A stretch of 27,316 nt of DNA from Stentor coeruleus (Eukaryota > Ciliophora > Heterotrichea > Heterotrichida > Stentoridae), in contig MPUH01000979.1 of assembly GCA_001970955.1 (NCBI GenBank), forward strand, positions 1 to 27,316. Reading direction: 5' to 3'. The notes under the pieces are model-generated. The model saw only the letters and a program-made list of their open reading frames with translations, was not told where the DNA came from and ran no database searches. Positions 26,406 to 27,316 of this stretch are shown here, one piece after another (position 1 is the stretch's first letter; each line of letters opens with the position of its first letter). A program made the translations under genes and the position numbers.

Positions 26406-27050
26406 ATAATTATATTGAAATAAATAGTAAGATAATTATATTTACATAATCTGAGTATATTAAGAAAACTTGTATCTTTTGGAAATTATAATATATTTTT
26501 ATAGGGTAATAGCCGGAAAGAAGATAATGATCATTATTATATTATAAAATAGATGATGTGTTTATTGAATTAAACAGAAAGTCAATCAAGATTTTTTTAT
26601 TAATGATTTTGTATGTAAACGTTTTATGTGTGGGATAATGATTACTGATGATTTTTAAATTAACTATAGTAAGGATTATTTAATAATTTAGGTGGATGAT
26701 TGTATTTATTTTTCATTTTTTTATTTTTTTGTCTGGTGAGAACTATGTGATTAATGGGATTATGCTATCAGATGAATTATTGTTCTTCTCATAAAATATT
26801 TTGTCAATTTCTTGTCAATATTATTATTTTAGAGCTTACTTATGATTATGCTTATGTAATAATAAAAAAATTGTTAAATGAATTTCATATAAATTTCAAG
26901 TGAGATTATACAGAAAATCTAGAATTAATTATATGTTGTTAATACTAGAGAAATATACAATGATGCAAACCTTGGACTTTCAGCTTTCTTTGATAGAATT
27001 TATAACTTTATGATGAAATCAATATGCAAAAGGAAAATAATTAGCTAACT
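26406..27050. other. 5' flank of leishmanolysin gene; no gene seen
   Basis: From 26406 to about 26870 the plus strand is G/T-rich and C-poor, that is C-rich and G-poor on the sense strand of the leishmanolysin gene, as for other 5' flanks. After 26870 composition is neutral. No gene, RNA or repeat can be supported. Confidence 0.5.
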
Positions 27051-27227
27051 ATGATTGAATCCCTAGACATCAGCTTATGCAGATTTACAAACAATAAGTG
27101 TTATTATTGCAAATCTTTAAGTTTTAAATCAAATACAATTTATGAATGCAATATTCACAAAGCAGTATTTTATAGAAGATGCTATAATGCATTTTACAAA
27201 CATTCAAAGAATATAAGAACAGTTTAA
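27051..27227 (+). CDS. Possible small Cys/His protein or gene fragment
   Basis: An ATG-to-TAA frame of 58 codons. The product contains K-C-Y-Y-C, then E-C-N-I-H twelve residues later, then R-C (pattern C-x2-C-x12-C-x2-H-x8-C), a spacing able to bind zinc. The amino-acid mix is more balanced than in the spurious AT-rich ORFs here. It is preceded by an in-frame TAG at 27042-27044. It could be a genuine small protein, the last exon of a gene with tiny introns, or a decayed paralogue fragment. No family is recognised. Confidence 0.3.
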   Translation: MIESLDISLCRFTNNKCYYCKSLSFKSNTIYECNIHKAVFYRRCYNAFYKHSKNIRTV

Positions 27228-27316
27228 GGATATACCACATCAAGTTTTTATCTATAATTTCGTTAATTTATATAAGTTGCCTTATCCCTGACAATAGAAA
27301 AGCATCAGTTTATATC
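27228..27316. other. Right end of window, nothing recognised
   Basis: Eighty-nine bases of mixed AT-rich sequence with stops in all frames; no feature seen. Confidence 0.5.

Noticed and set aside
1-27316. CRISPR arrays, insertion sequences, prophage, rRNA or telomere repeats
   Set aside because: No regularly spaced repeats, transposase motifs, rRNA signature or terminal telomeric repeats were found.
1-27316. Ciliate code with TAA/TAG or TGA reassigned
   Set aside because: Domains are complete without reading through any stop, and all three stop codons end genes at sensible positions.

Overview
The window looks like macronuclear-type DNA of a ciliate-like protist, most plausibly a heterotrich such as Stentor. 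This is an inference from gene content and style. The DNA is very AT-rich, and 15 well-supported genes are all single uninterrupted reading frames on both strands. TAA (8), TAG (6) and TGA (1) are all used as stops, so the standard code applies. Families are typical of ciliates: NEK and MAK-type kinases, leishmanolysin, otubain-like protein, RING/B-box protein, ankyrin-SAM protein, C2/PX protein and many coiled coils. Nothing bacterial, viral or transposon-derived was recognised.

Layout, left to right. 1-660 is non-coding. 661-978 encodes a small coiled-coil protein and 1361-2164 a C2-like/PX lipid-binding protein. 3664-2354 (minus) encodes a coiled-coil protein with a CC1-box-like motif of dynein adaptors. 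After a 1.3 kb divergent spacer comes a NEK kinase (4954-6357). Three tandem MFS transporters follow (6929-8302, 8869-10251, 10388-11710). Next are a coiled-coil protein (12195-13007), a MAK/ICK-type kinase (13775-14812) and another coiled-coil protein (15362-16324). The last overlaps tail-to-tail with a 140-residue unknown on the minus strand (16718-16296). A RING/B-box protein (17085-18344) converges on an ankyrin-SAM-SAM-CaaX protein (20033-18543, minus). A large Pro/Asn-rich protein follows (24409-20466, minus), with an N-terminal catalytically dead otubain fold and a C-terminal Cys cluster. Then comes a secreted leishmanolysin-type metalloprotease (26405-24804, minus). The final 0.9 kb holds at most one tiny Cys-containing ORF.

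Two assembly scars distort the gene models. Single Ns at 12592 and 21847 are each flanked by an exact duplicate (44 and 49 nt), as when overlapping contig ends are joined without merging. The first inserts 15 false residues in frame. The second adds 50 nt, shifts the frame and splits the otubain-like gene in two. Removing 50 nt restores one 1297-codon frame.

The most unusual genome-scale signal is base skew tied to transcription units. On the sense strand, sequence before start codons is almost free of G (runs of 154 and 230 nt with no G), sequence after stop codons is poor in C, and some genes drift from C-rich to G-rich along their length. The sign flips inside spacers, in several cases near an inverted repeat, the best being a nested palindrome at 11850-11922. 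Several genes belong to families that act at cilia, microtubules and membranes (NEK, MAK, adaptor-like coiled coil, PX, prenylated scaffold), but there is no operon and no direct evidence that they work together.
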